Assembly (NCBI RefSeq): GCF_006376685.1
Contig: NZ_VEWL01000010.1
Location: forward strand, 118,396 to 182,395
From: Ochrobactrum teleogrylli
Lineage (GTDB): Bacteria > Pseudomonadota > Alphaproteobacteria > Rhizobiales > Rhizobiaceae
DNA: 64,000 bases
Direction of reading: 5' to 3'
In this document: piece by piece, positions 40,834 to 50,401 of the stretch
Layout: each line of letters starts with the position of its first letter
Numbering within the stretch: the first letter of the stretch is position 1
Notes under the pieces: model-generated
The model's database searches: none
What the model saw: only the letters and a program-made list of their open reading frames with translations
What the model was told of the DNA's origin: nothing
Position numbers and translations under genes: made by a program

Positions 40834-42777
40834 CTATTCGGACGACAGCGCGACGGCTGGAAGTAGGCGCGACGCCTTGCGGGCAGGCAGAAAGCCGAAG
40901 ACTAGCCCTGTTGCGAAGGCGCAGGCGAAAGCCAGCAGAACCGGTCCGATGCTGTAACCGACCGAAAGCCCGGCCCAACCGGCAATGGCGGCAGACCCAA
41001 GGCCAATGAGCACGCCGAAAGCGCCGCCAATAGCCGAGACAGTGAGCGCTTCCGTGATGAATTGCAGGAGGATATCCCGCCGCCTTGCGCCGGTCGCCAT
41101 GCGCACGCCGATTTCGCGTGTGCGCTCCGTGACGCTGACCAACATGATATTCATGACTCCGATACCGCCGACCAGAAGCGAGATGGCGGCAACTGAACCG
41201 AGAAACAGCGTCATGGTGCTGCCCATGGCCGCCGCATCGTCGCGAATCGACGACATATTGGTGATCATCGTGTCGCGCTGCTTGTGGCGCTCGTCGAGCA
41301 GGTCCTGAATCTGTTCCTGCGTCGTGTTTATGAGGTCCGCATCCTTCACCTGCACGGTGATGGTGCGCACATATTTCTGGCCGAATAGGCGCAGATTGCC
41401 GGTCGAAAGCGGAACGATGACCACATCATCCTGATCCGTACCGCCGAAGCCAGCCCCTTTCGGCGCAAGCGTTCCGATGACCTGAAACGGGATTTTCTGG
41501 ATCAGAATATATTGGCCGATCGGATTGCTGCCATCCGGAAACAGCGTCTTGACCACGGTGGCTCCGAGCACGGCAACCGGCGCATAGGAGGTTATATCGT
41601 TCTGCGTGATGAAATCGCCCGTCGCGAGCTTCCAGGATTTGGCCTCCGAGAAAGCCGGAACCGTTCCGTTGGCCTGTGACTGGTAATCGACATTGCCGCG
41701 CCTGAGCGTGACTGTGCCTGTGACTTCCGGCACGGCGGATTTGATGTTCGGCAGTTCGAGGATCGCGTCCGCATCGGCTGGCACAAGCGTTGCGATACTG
41801 CCCGAGCCGCGAAAGCCCGCCATGGACGGGCGCACCAGCACCAGGTCGGTGCCCATGGCGTTGATGCGGTCGAGAATCGAATTTTGCGCGCCGGTGCCGA
41901 TGGCGAGCATCGTCACCACCGAACTGACGCCGATGATGATGCCAAGAAGCGTCAGTACCGTGCGGAAGATATTGGCCCGCAAGGCGCGCATGGCCATTTT
42001 CACGGCTTCCGAAATATCGGCGATACGCGCGGCATGCCCGTCGCCCGCCTGCTGCAGTCGCTGCGGCGCCTGCCAGTCTGGAATGCCCCGCTTGGTCGTG
42101 TCGGAAAGGATTTCGCCATCCTTGATTTCGATCAGCCGGTCTGCGCGTTCCGCTACTTCGCGGGCGTGGGTGATGACAATGATCGTGTGGCCCTGCTGGT
42201 GCATGGAGCGCAGCAGTTCCATCACATCCTCGCCGCTCTGGCTGTCGAGCGCGCCTGTTGGCTCGTCCGCGAGAATGATGCGTCCGCCATTCATCAAAGC
42301 GCGCGCGATGGAAACGCGCTGCTGCTGACCGCCCGACAGCTGGTTGGGGCGGTGGTCGGTACGGTCTCCGAGCTTCAGCGAGTTCAACAGTTCGGCTGCC
42401 CGCTCGTGACGCTCGGCAGCGGGCATGCCTGCATAGATCGCCGGAACCTCGACATTTTCCTGCGCGGTCGATGTCGAGATCAGATTGTAGTTCTGAAAGA
42501 CGAAGCCGAATGTGCGGCGGCGCAGGGCGGCCAGCGCATCGGCATCGAGGGTGGAAACATCCTCACCATCGAGCCGATATTGCCCGCCAGTCGGGCTGTC
42601 GAGGCAGCCCAGAATATTCATGAGGGTGGATTTGCCTGAACCCGAAGCGCCCATGATGGCGACGAACTCGCCCGCATGGATGTCGAGGCTGATGCCATGC
42701 AGAACCTCAACGGCGAGGTCGCCATTGTGATACGTCTTGCTGATCTCTTCAAGCCGGATGAGGGGCGCGTCTTGCAT
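40834..42777 (-). CDS. macB: Macrolide/peptide export ABC transporter MacB
   Basis: 647 residues, the usual length. The N-terminal ATPase has Walker [10 protein letters not shown], signature LSGGQQQR and Walker [12 protein letters not shown]. Then four membrane helices flank a large periplasmic MacB_PCD domain (about 290-500), and the C-terminal FtsX-like domain includes [20 protein letters not shown]. With MacA and a TolC-like channel it exports substrates from the periplasm by a mechanotransmission mechanism. Starts 11 nt after macA. Confidence 0.93.
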   Translation of the reverse strand: MQDAPLIRLEEISKTYHNGDLAVEVLHGISLDIHAGEFVAIMGASGSGKSTLMNILGCLDSPTGGQYRLDGEDVSTLDADALAALRRRTFGFVFQNYNLISTSTAQENVEVPAIYAGMPAAERHERAAELLNSLKLGDRTDHRPNQLSGGQQQRVSIARALMNGGRIILADEPTGALDSQSGEDVMELLRSMHQQGHTIIVITHAREVAERADRLIEIKDGEILSDTTKRGIPDWQAPQRLQQAGDGHAARIADISEAVKMAMRALRANIFRTVLTLLGIIIGVSSVVTMLAIGTGAQNSILDRINAMGTDLVLVRPSMAGFRGSGSIATLVPADADAILELPNIKSAVPEVTGTVTLRRGNVDYQSQANGTVPAFSEAKSWKLATGDFITQNDITSYAPVAVLGATVVKTLFPDGSNPIGQYILIQKIPFQVIGTLAPKGAGFGGTDQDDVVIVPLSTGNLRLFGQKYVRTITVQVKDADLINTTQEQIQDLLDERHKQRDTMITNMSSIRDDAAAMGSTMTLFLGSVAAISLLVGGIGVMNIMLVSVTERTREIGVRMATGARRRDILLQFITEALTVSAIGGAFGVLIGLGSAAIAGWAGLSVGYSIGPVLLAFACAFATGLVFGFLPARKASRLLPAVALSSE

Positions 42778-42788
42778 GGGGGACGTCC

Positions 42789-44126
42789 TCAGAAGAAGGA
42801 CATGCCGCCGGGGCGACGACCGCCACGTGCATTGGCATTTCCAGCGGACGAAGTTCTCGAAGCGCTGGTGACGACGACCTTGTCGCCTTCCTCCAGTCCG
42901 CTTTTGATTTCGGCCTGCACGCGGTTGCGCACGCCGACTTCGACCGTGCGCTCGGCGATAGCGCCATTTGTGTCAACGACCCTGACGATGATCTGCGGTC
43001 TTCCGCGATGCTGGCCCTCACGCGGGCTGCCGCCATTGCGGGTGCCGTTGCGCTGCCCTTGCGGGCGTTCGGCTTGCTGACCTCCCGCCTCACCGGAAGG
43101 GTCGCGGCGTTTGAAGCTCAGCGCAGAGGTTGGAACGAGCAGCACATCCTTGGCCGAATCGATCACGAAATAGACCTGCGCGCTCATATTGATCATGAGT
43201 TCGCCGGTCGGGTTCGGCACATCGAACAGCGCATAATAAAGCACGACGTTATTTTCGGTGGCAGGTGTCGGCTTGATCTGGCGCAGCGTGCCCGTGAAAC
43301 GTTTTTCCGGTTGGCCGAGCAGGGTGAAATAAACCTCCATGCCGGGCTTTAATTTGGCGATATCCGCTTCGGAAACCTGCGCTTCGACCGTCATGACCTT
43401 GAGGTCGGCGACCGTCACGACGGTCGGCGCGGTTTGCGATGCGTTCAGCGTCTCGCCTTCCTTGGCGGATTGATCGACGACGGTGCCAGCCATGGGGCTG
43501 TTGATCTTGGTATAGCCGAGATCGACCGTGTCGCTCGCCAATTGCGACTGCTGCTGGCGGATTTGCGCGCCAAGCGCCTTCACATCTGCATCGGCCATGG
43601 CGAGATCGGCTTCGGCCTGATCGACCGTCGATTGAGAAACGCCGCGCGTGGCAAGCAGGGACTTCTGCCGCGTTGCGTTGAGCTTCTTGAGCGTCAGTTG
43701 CGCTTCCTTGCTGAGAAGCTGGGCTTTCAGATTGTCGAGCTGCGCGCTAGCGATCTCAACCCTCTTCTCGAAGGGAGAGGGATCGATCTCGGCGATAAAC
43801 TGGCCTTCCGTGACCTGGTCGCCAACTTCCACCTGCACGCTTTTGAGCTGTCCCGAGACCTGCGCACCGACATTGATGCTGCGCAGGGCGCTGAGTGTAC
43901 CCACCGCGGTGATCGCGTTTTCAATATCGCCACGCACAACCGTTTCAGCGAGATAGCTGCTCTTTTCGTTTCCGGCTGCGCGCGCATCGAAGAAATACCA
44001 GCCAGCGCCGACAGCAATGACCGCAGCGGGCAGCCACAGCCACCAGCGACGGCGTTTGCCGAAGGCGCGCTTTTGCGACAATGTCGCCTTCTGGCCCGAA
44101 CCGGATGAAGCGGAAGATGTGCCCAA
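42789..44126 (-). CDS. macA: Periplasmic adaptor MacA (HlyD family)
   Basis: About 445 residues. Basic N-terminus and a membrane helix ([20 protein letters not shown]), then a lipoyl half ([20 protein letters not shown]), an alpha-hairpin ([20 protein letters not shown]), the second lipoyl half ([20 protein letters not shown]) and a beta-barrel. A Gly/Arg-rich insert near 320-355 and the tail [11 protein letters not shown] are unusual. The start is uncertain: TTG at 44126 has AGGGGA 8 nt upstream; ATG at 44174 is the alternative. Confidence 0.9.
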   Translation of the reverse strand: MGTSSASSGSGQKATLSQKRAFGKRRRWWLWLPAAVIAVGAGWYFFDARAAGNEKSSYLAETVVRGDIENAITAVGTLSALRSINVGAQVSGQLKSVQVEVGDQVTEGQFIAEIDPSPFEKRVEIASAQLDNLKAQLLSKEAQLTLKKLNATRQKSLLATRGVSQSTVDQAEADLAMADADVKALGAQIRQQQSQLASDTVDLGYTKINSPMAGTVVDQSAKEGETLNASQTAPTVVTVADLKVMTVEAQVSEADIAKLKPGMEVYFTLLGQPEKRFTGTLRQIKPTPATENNVVLYYALFDVPNPTGELMINMSAQVYFVIDSAKDVLLVPTSALSFKRRDPSGEAGGQQAERPQGQRNGTRNGGSPREGQHRGRPQIIVRVVDTNGAIAERTVEVGVRNRVQAEIKSGLEEGDKVVVTSASRTSSAGNANARGGRRPGGMSFF

Positions 44127-44655
44127 CGTTAAATCCCCTGAATTCTTGAATCCCCGCTCTCGCGGGAAAACCATGCCTTGTCCGTGAAAAGCACCCGTTC
44201 TGGCCGCAAGCCTGCACGCCCGATGATCGGAGCGCGCCCGTGCCCCTCCCAATAAAGTGGTGCTTCAGGTTATCTAAACTTTCGCACTCAAGATTTCATC
44301 TTAATTATTTGTCATGCAACCAGCCATTGTCGACGCTTCGGGGACTGGTTGGCGGGGGGTCGCTTTCGCCGTAGACTTGCGCGGGTAAACAAGGGAAGCT
44401 GCGTAACTGCCGTTATTTTGTGCAACTTGTAGTTATAATTTACTGCGAGTTGAATAAGGTTTTGCTGTTTCTATCTATTTAGCTTTTATTAAATTATTTT
44501 ATGTTGATATGGCATCGACGGCGTTAATATGAAAAGTAATAAAAATAAAAATCGAACGCATTTCTTCTGTCAAACAGTTGAATGCGCGTGCATGAAGCAT
44601 GTTCATTCGTGATGTATATACATAAAAGTTTATCTGCTCTTGGACGGGAGGGCAT
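44127..44655. other. Region upstream of macA and the TadE-like gene
   Basis: About 530 bases. The right 250 are very A/T-rich (44400-44640) and probably hold the TadE-like gene promoter. No gene or clear structured RNA seen. Confidence 0.4.
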
Positions 44656-45153
44656 ATGGACTGCGGGAACACAGTTAAAACGATTAATTCCCCATCGTTG
44701 AAGAGAAAAGCATGGTTTCAGGAGAGTTTAAAATCTGCTGTTCTTTTTCCACGTAATAAAGTGGGAACTGCGGCAGTAGAGTTTGCGATACTGGCGCCGG
44801 TTTTTCTGCTGCTGCTGATGGGCGTGATCGCCTTTGGCATTTATCTTGGGGCGGCCAATGCCGTGCAGCAGCTGGCTGCGGATGCGACGCGCACGGCCCT
44901 TGCGGGCATCGATGCGGCGGAGCGGCAGACGCTTGCCACGACCTATATCCAGAAAAACGCGGCCAAATACACGCTGATCAACCCGGCGCAGATCGAGACC
45001 GCAATCGACAATGCCGCGTCGGATCCAAGCCAGTTCACAGTCACGATCAGCTATAACGCGGCCAATCTGCCGATCTGGAATCTGTTCACGGGATTGCCTT
45101 TGCCGGGCAAGACGATCACGCGCGCTTCGACAATCCGGCTCGGAGGGACATGA
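44656..45153 (+). CDS. TadE-like pilus assembly protein
   Basis: 165 residues. GTAAVEFAILAPVFLLLLMG is the TadE/TadG prepilin-like membrane segment with the conserved Glu, followed by an extracytoplasmic domain (AADATRTALAGIDAAERQTL). Such pseudopilins belong to Flp/Tad pilus machines, but no other tad genes are nearby, so this pair may work with a tad locus elsewhere. GGGAGGGCAT precedes the ATG. Confidence 0.85.
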   Translation: MDCGNTVKTINSPSLKRKAWFQESLKSAVLFPRNKVGTAAVEFAILAPVFLLLLMGVIAFGIYLGAANAVQQLAADATRTALAGIDAAERQTLATTYIQKNAAKYTLINPAQIETAIDNAASDPSQFTVTISYNAANLPIWNLFTGLPLPGKTITRASTIRLGGT

Positions 45154-45154
45154 C

Positions 45155-46891
45155 ATGCGGGCGGGGGGCTTACGGTTTCTCAAGGCGCGCGAAGGCAATC
45201 TGGCCACGATGGCGGCCCTTATCGCGCCGCTCTTTCTGGCAATCGCCGCACTCACCATCGATTCAAGCTCGCTCTATCTGGAGCGACGGCAATTGCAGAA
45301 CATGGCCGATCTGGCGGCTATCAGTGGCGCAAGCGCAATAGGCACTGCCAGCGATGCGGTGAAAAAGCAATTGCAGGCCAACGGGTTTGACCCGGTCATG
45401 ATGACGGGCGCTTACGATCCGTCCGTTGTAAAAGGCAAAACCGATAATCTCACGCGTGTCTGGGTGGAAACCGGCAAATACACCGCCGATAAATCGGTGC
45501 CTGTCGGGTCACGCTTCGTGGCTGGCGGTGCAAGTCCCGATGCCGTTCGGGTGATGCTGGCAAAGCCCGGCAATCTCTATTTCGGTCAGGCGCTGATGGA
45601 TCGCCCTGCGGTCAGCGCGAGCGGCATGGCCGCCTCCCATGCCGAAGCAGCCTTTTCCATCGGCTCGCGACTGGCCAGTTTGAACACGAGTGAAAGCGCT
45701 TTGAACGGACTATTGGGCGGCATGCTCAATACAACGCTCAGTCTCAAGCTGGTGGATTATAACGCCCTTGCCGCTACCGATATCAATCTGCTCGGCTTTC
45801 TCGATAAACTTGCACCGCAGGTTGGCCTGACCGCTGGGACCTATGATCAATTATTGAACACCGATGTGTCGGTGGGCGTTCTAGCAAAGGTCATGGCCGA
45901 TGTCGTGACCAACAACGCAACAGCCAAGGCTGCCCTTAACGTTTTGGGTAAGAATGCTGCCGCGCTTTCAACCAAATTGCCGGTGGGCAAGCTGTTGGGG
46001 CTCGGTTCTCTTGCGAACGCCAGCCTTGGTTCAGGTGGCAATTACAACATCACGGCCAATGCATTGCAGACGATTTCCGCAGCAGCGATGCTTGGTGGGA
46101 AGCATCAGGTGGAGCTTTCTGCGCCCGTTGATCTGCTTGGACTGGTAAAGGTTTCACTTGAGGTCGCTATTGGAGAACCGGCGAAGCAAACGCCGTTCTT
46201 TCGGGTGGGGGCTCTAGGATCGCTTGTGCGTACGGCCCAGATAAGGGTGAAGCTCGTCTTGGCAATTGGCGACAGCGGCATGGGATTGAATACGTTGGCG
46301 AACATTAAGCTTCCGCTTTACATTGATATAGCTTCCGCGGAAGGCGAATTGAAAAGCATCAGTTGCCCGGCTGGTCCACAAAATGCAACGGTTGGGGTCG
46401 GGGTCAAGACTGGAATAGCGGGAATATATCTTGGTAATCTGGATATTGGTTTCAACGATTTCAGTAAGAAGCCCTTAGTAAGTAAAACGGCGATAGCCGA
46501 TATTTTAGGTCTTAACTTGTTTGGTTTAAGAGTAAATCTAGCAACAGTTTTTGCGCGGGCTGAAATCCCGCTGGGAGATGACCAGCAGCGGATTGTGACA
46601 TTCAGCGCCAGTGATATAGCAAGCAAAAAAGTAAAGACGGTCTCTTCATCAAAGCTGCTGTCCTCACTCACAACGGCTCTCATTAAAAATACACATGCAG
46701 AACTCAATGTTCTGCTGCTTAATGTCGACGCAACCGCAGTTGTAAGTTTACTTGGTACGTTGCTATCGCCAGTATCGGTACTCCTTGACAATCTCCTCTT
46801 TGGTCTTCTCGACCTCCTCGGTGTCAAGCTGGGTGAAGCCGACGTGCAAGTGACCGGCGTGATCTGCCAACAGGCGGCGCTGACACAGTAA
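45155..46891 (+). CDS. TadG-like secreted/pilus-associated protein
   Basis: 578 residues from the ATG at 45155, with CGGAGGGAC upstream and 1 nt after the TadE-like stop. The N-terminus AREGNLATMAALIAPLFLAI is a TadG-type segment, followed by DSSSLYLERRQLQNMADLAA. The rest (about 190-578) is a Leu/Ala/Val-rich, repetitive extracytoplasmic region with no recognised domain and only two Cys. From about 46150 on, G+C content drops noticeably, as if the C-terminal part had a different history. Confidence 0.8.
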   Translation: MRAGGLRFLKAREGNLATMAALIAPLFLAIAALTIDSSSLYLERRQLQNMADLAAISGASAIGTASDAVKKQLQANGFDPVMMTGAYDPSVVKGKTDNLTRVWVETGKYTADKSVPVGSRFVAGGASPDAVRVMLAKPGNLYFGQALMDRPAVSASGMAASHAEAAFSIGSRLASLNTSESALNGLLGGMLNTTLSLKLVDYNALAATDINLLGFLDKLAPQVGLTAGTYDQLLNTDVSVGVLAKVMADVVTNNATAKAALNVLGKNAAALSTKLPVGKLLGLGSLANASLGSGGNYNITANALQTISAAAMLGGKHQVELSAPVDLLGLVKVSLEVAIGEPAKQTPFFRVGALGSLVRTAQIRVKLVLAIGDSGMGLNTLANIKLPLYIDIASAEGELKSISCPAGPQNATVGVGVKTGIAGIYLGNLDIGFNDFSKKPLVSKTAIADILGLNLFGLRVNLATVFARAEIPLGDDQQRIVTFSASDIASKKVKTVSSSKLLSSLTTALIKNTHAELNVLLLNVDATAVVSLLGTLLSPVSVLLDNLLFGLLDLLGVKLGEADVQVTGVICQQAALTQ

Positions 46892-46904
46892 AGTCCAAAC
46901 GAAA

Positions 46905-46927
46905 AAACCGGGCATTTCGCCCGGTTT
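46905..46927. terminator. Terminator between convergent genes
   Basis: AAACCGGGC, ATTTC loop, GCCCGGTTT, with TTTTTT on the minus strand (dut side) and a weaker T-run on the plus strand. Confidence 0.85.
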
Positions 46928-46950
46928 CTCATTCGCTCTATTTCGCTTGG

Positions 46951-47424
46951 TTATGCCGTGCCGGTCGAGCCGAAGCCGCCAGCGCCGCGCGCGGTTTCGG
47001 TGACCTCGGCGCGTTCCTCGATCTTCGGCTGCACCACGGGTGCAAAGACTGCCTGTGCGATGCGCATGCCGCGTTCAATGCGGAAATCATCGTCACCCAG
47101 ATTGACCAGCAGCACCTTCACCTCGCCGCGATAATCGGAATCGATGGTTCCCGGTGTGTTGAGGCAGGTGATGCCGTTTTTGAAGGCGAGGCCGGAGCGC
47201 GGACGAATCTGCACTTCAAACCCTTCCGGGATTTCGAAGATCAGACCCGTCGGCACCAGCGTCCGGCGTCCGGGCAACAGCACGATCTGGCGGTCTTCGG
47301 CAACGGCTGCGCGCAGGTCCATACCTGCAGAACCGGAGGTCTCATAGGCGGGAAGTTCAAGGCCTTTCGCATGTTCGAGGCGAATGATGCCGAGCGTTGG
47401 TGCTTGAGCGGATGCTGCGGTCAT
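46951..47424 (-). CDS. dut: Deoxyuridine 5'-triphosphate nucleotidohydrolase
   Basis: 157 residues. All five dUTPase motifs are present: [38 protein letters not shown] (with the uracil-binding hairpin and catalytic Asp), RIAQAVF and the C-terminal P-loop-like [10 protein letters not shown]. Homotrimer that hydrolyses dUTP to dUMP. Start at 47424 (MTAASAQAP) rather than 47526. Confidence 0.96.
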   Translation of the reverse strand: MTAASAQAPTLGIIRLEHAKGLELPAYETSGSAGMDLRAAVAEDRQIVLLPGRRTLVPTGLIFEIPEGFEVQIRPRSGLAFKNGITCLNTPGTIDSDYRGEVKVLLVNLGDDDFRIERGMRIAQAVFAPVVQPKIEERAEVTETARGAGGFGSTGTA

Positions 47425-47569
47425 GAGGGAGCCTTTCCTGCGGGAATTCAAATTGGCGACGCTCATACGTGAAAACAGATCAAAGGTGTACCGCCTATTT
47501 GGCGTTTTGCAATGATAGTACGGCACAGGATCATGCTTTTTTTCGTGTATAGCCGATCTGACGCTGCCG

Positions 47570-48040
47570 TCAGCGCAGGTCGAGCGGGACGACGGTGGTT
47601 TCCTTGATTTCCTCCATCACAAAGGAAGCCGAAACATCCGACAGCGGAACGCTGGCGATCAGCTGCTGATAGAGCCGGTCATACGCCTTCACATCGGTGA
47701 CCCGCGCTTTCAGCACGTAATCGAGATCGCCGGTCATGCGGTAGACACCGACGATTTCCGGGAAACGCGCCGTGGCGTTGCGGAATTTGGCCAGCCATTC
47801 CGGATCATGGCTGGATGTGCGCACCAGAATGAACACGGACAGGCCGCAACCCGCCAGCTCGGCGTCCACCAGCGCGACGCGCGCCTTGATGATGCCTTCC
47901 TCTTCCATGCGCTTGACCCGCCGCCAGCACGCATTGCGCGACAGGTTCACGCGCTCCGACAGAGAATCAACGGACAAAGTGCCGTCAATTTGCAGTTCTC
48001 CCAATATTTTGCGATCAATTTCGTCCATAGATGCTATCAT
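47570..48040 (-). CDS. Lrp/AsnC-family transcriptional regulator
   Basis: 156 residues. Helix-turn-helix ([40 protein letters not shown]) followed by a RAM/AsnC ligand domain ([40 protein letters not shown]). Amino-acid-responsive octamer type. An ATG at 48028 is possible. Divergent from the DUF6356-like gene 148 nt away; target unknown. Confidence 0.9.
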   Translation of the reverse strand: MIASMDEIDRKILGELQIDGTLSVDSLSERVNLSRNACWRRVKRMEEEGIIKARVALVDAELAGCGLSVFILVRTSSHDPEWLAKFRNATARFPEIVGVYRMTGDLDYVLKARVTDVKAYDRLYQQLIASVPLSDVSASFVMEEIKETTVVPLDLR

Positions 48041-48187
48041 GGTGGGATGATTGTCCCAATTTTTTACAGATTTCAAGGATATTTTGAGATTTCATCTTCC
48101 TCTTTCTTGCTAAAATGATTTTCCAGAAAGGCGCTTCAGCGCAGGGCATTAGAGAATGAATTTCTCAATCAAACGGGAGCATTTGCA

Positions 48188-48403
48188 ATGACGACGCGTA
48201 TTACCCGCATTTTCACCGAGCATCCCGCATCGGTTGATGAGACCTATTTCGAGCATATGGCATTTGCATCGCGGTTTTCATTCAAACTGTTCGGGGCAGC
48301 CTTTGCTGCTTTGATCCATGCATTTTTGCCATTTTTGTTCGAAAAGACTGCAAGCACCATCGTCCGTCAGCTTTATGAGCGGACGCATAACAGAGGTCGC
48401 TAA
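48188..48403 (+). CDS. DUF6356-like small protein
   Basis: 71 residues. RIFTEHPASVDETYFEHMAF and FSFKLFGAAFAALIHAFLPF, then FEKTASTIVRQLYERT, the pattern of a small conserved membrane-associated family (a capsule-like His/Phe-rich N-terminus plus one hydrophobic segment) found across alphaproteobacteria. Function unknown. AAACGGGAG lies upstream of the ATG. Confidence 0.75.
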   Translation: MTTRITRIFTEHPASVDETYFEHMAFASRFSFKLFGAAFAALIHAFLPFLFEKTASTIVRQLYERTHNRGR

Positions 48404-48450
48404 GTTACGCGGTTTCCGCTTTCGGGCGACACGTTTATATCGGATCGCAC

Positions 48451-49260
48451 ATGTGCCGTTGGGCCGCCTATCTCGGACCTGAGACCTATCTGGAAGACAT
48501 TATTTCGTCTCCCTGCCATTCGCTCGTGGCGCAAAGCCACGATGCGCATGAAGCCAAAACACGCACCAATGGCGATGGTTTCGGCGTCGCCTGGTATGGG
48601 CATCGCACCGAACCGGGCCTTTATCGGGATATTCTGCCAGCCTGGTCCGATCAGAATCTTGGTAGTCTGGCGCGACAAATCAGGTCGCGCCTTTTTCTTG
48701 CGCATGTGCGCGCCTCGACGGGCGGGCTGACCAGCCGTTCCAACTGCCACCCCTTTGTTTCCGGGCGCTGGAGCTTCATGCATAACGGGCAGATCGGCAG
48801 TTTCGACCGGCTGCGCCGCAGGCTAGAAGCGCATTTGAGCGATCATGTCTACGCGCAGAAGCACGGCGCAACCGATTCCGAGCTGATCTTTCTGCTGATG
48901 CTGGAATTCGGCCTCGACAGCGATCCGGTTCAGGCCATGAAGCGCGTGGTGGCGACGATCGTGGATGAAGCCGGAAAGGCCAATGTGCCGCCGTTTCTGC
49001 GGCTGACCGCCGCCTTTTCGGACGGCAATCAGCTCTATGCCATCCGCTATGCCACCGACGCCTTTGCGCCGACGCTTTATACGGCAACGCTTGGCGCATC
49101 GTCCGGCATCTGTGTGGTGTCGGAGCCGCTGGATGGCGAAGCCGCCAACTGGATGGCCGTGCCGGCAAACAGTTTTGTCACTGTCTCCCGGCAGGGGCGC
49201 ATCGCCATCGACGGTTTTGAGGGGACGATGGCGTCTCCTCAGGGTGTGGCAACAGTTTAG
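48451..49260 (+). CDS. Class II glutamine amidotransferase (EgtC/YafJ-like)
   Basis: 269 residues. After Met, Cys2 is the N-terminal nucleophile (MCRWAAYLG), with NGDGFGVAWYG and FLAHVRAST for substrate binding and HPFVSGRWSFMHNGQIGSF as the oxyanion/Asn-Gly site. Likely a gamma-glutamyl hydrolase/amidase; the substrate is not known, and no ergothioneine genes are adjacent. Its stop overlaps that of mbfA by 4 nt on the opposite strand. Confidence 0.88.
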   Translation: MCRWAAYLGPETYLEDIISSPCHSLVAQSHDAHEAKTRTNGDGFGVAWYGHRTEPGLYRDILPAWSDQNLGSLARQIRSRLFLAHVRASTGGLTSRSNCHPFVSGRWSFMHNGQIGSFDRLRRRLEAHLSDHVYAQKHGATDSELIFLLMLEFGLDSDPVQAMKRVVATIVDEAGKANVPPFLRLTAAFSDGNQLYAIRYATDAFAPTLYTATLGASSGICVVSEPLDGEAANWMAVPANSFVTVSRQGRIAIDGFEGTMASPQGVATV

Positions 49261-50240
49261 GCGTTGCCGATCAGAATACCCGCCGCCAGAACCAATGCGC
49301 CGCCCAGCACCACTTGCAGGACCGAGCGGAAGAAAGGCGTTTCCATGAAGCGGTTCTGGATAAAGGCAATCGCCCAGAGTTCAAAGAACACGATGACTAC
49401 CGCGAGAGATGTAGCCGTCCAGAAATCCGTAATCAGATAGGGCAAAGCGTGGCCGAGGCCGCCCAGCGCCGTCATGATACCGCAGGACAGGCCGCGTTTG
49501 ATCGGCGAACCACGGCCAGACAGTTTGCCGTCATCATGAATGGCTTCCGTGAAACCCATTGAGATACCCGCGCCGACCGAGGCAGACAGGCCGACCAGAA
49601 AAGTCTGCCAGGTGTCCTGCGTAGCAAAGGCGGCAGCAAAGATCGGCGCAAGGGTGGAGACCGAGCCGTCCATCAGACCCGCAAGGCCGGGCTGCACATA
49701 GGTGAGGATGAACTGCTTGCGCTCCAGCGCACGCTCCTCGTCCTGTACGGTTTTGGGCGTCAGCTCATGTTCCAGCGATTCGGCTTTAACCTCGTGCTGC
49801 TTTTCCTGAAGCGCCAGATCGCCCAAAAGCTTGCGCGTGGCCGCATCTGTGACGCGCTTTGCGGCCTCGACATAGAAGCGATAGGCCTGATCTTCCATCT
49901 CGGAGGCCGCGTCGCGCACCTTGTCGATGCCCAGCGGACGCACCAGCCAGTCGGGCTTGCGGTCGTAATAGCCGCTGACATGCTCGCGGCGGATCAGCGG
50001 AATATGGTCGCCGAAACGCGCGCGGTGCCGCTCGATCAGCGCATCGCGGTGCCCATGTTCCTCCGCCGCCATCTGCTCGAAAATCTTCGCCGATTGCGGG
50101 AATTCTTCGCGCAAGCCATCGGCATAGGCGAGATAGATGCGCGCATCGTCCTCTTCAGACGAGATGGCAAGCGCAAGGATTTCCTGTTCGGAAAGCGAAT
50201 CGAACGGGCGACGACCGTTGCGGAAAAAGCGACTCAGCAT
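49257..50240 (-). CDS. mbfA: Membrane-bound ferritin MbfA (ferritin-VIT1 fusion)
   Basis: 327 residues. The N-terminal ferritin-like domain (residues 1-150) has the di-iron motifs ISSEEDDARIYLAYADGL and FEQMAAEEHGHRDAL, and EMEDQAYRFYVEAAKRV with LALQEKQHEVKAESLEHEL. The C-terminal VIT1/CCC1 part has membrane helices and the metal-binding MDGSVSTLAPIFAAAF. MbfA exports iron and protects against iron and peroxide stress in Rhizobiales. Start at 50240 (MLSRFFRNG) matches known MbfA; 50252 is in frame. An Irr-type ICE box overlaps the promoter. Confidence 0.94.
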   Translation of the reverse strand: MLSRFFRNGRRPFDSLSEQEILALAISSEEDDARIYLAYADGLREEFPQSAKIFEQMAAEEHGHRDALIERHRARFGDHIPLIRREHVSGYYDRKPDWLVRPLGIDKVRDAASEMEDQAYRFYVEAAKRVTDAATRKLLGDLALQEKQHEVKAESLEHELTPKTVQDEERALERKQFILTYVQPGLAGLMDGSVSTLAPIFAAAFATQDTWQTFLVGLSASVGAGISMGFTEAIHDDGKLSGRGSPIKRGLSCGIMTALGGLGHALPYLITDFWTATSLAVVIVFFELWAIAFIQNRFMETPFFRSVLQVVLGGALVLAAGILIGNA

Positions 50241-50255
50241 GATCAAATCCATCAG

Positions 50256-50272
50256 TTTAGAATTATTCTAAA
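50256..50272 (-). promoter_or_regulatory. ICE box (Irr binding site) of mbfA
   Basis: TTTAGAATTATTCTAAA, a 17-bp perfect palindrome (7-bp arms, 3-nt centre) 16 nt before the mbfA start. It matches the rhizobial iron-control element bound by Irr, which is known to repress mbfA at low iron. Confidence 0.88.
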
Positions 50273-50401
50273 GTTATAATGAGTCAGCTGAAAGTCAAGT
50301 CTTGCGGTGCGGGCCTGTTTGGCGCATTACATTTCGGCCCCGGTAAAACGGGGTTTTGTAAAGCAATGACCTGACGGAAGAGCCAGAAAAGAACAGGATC
50401 G

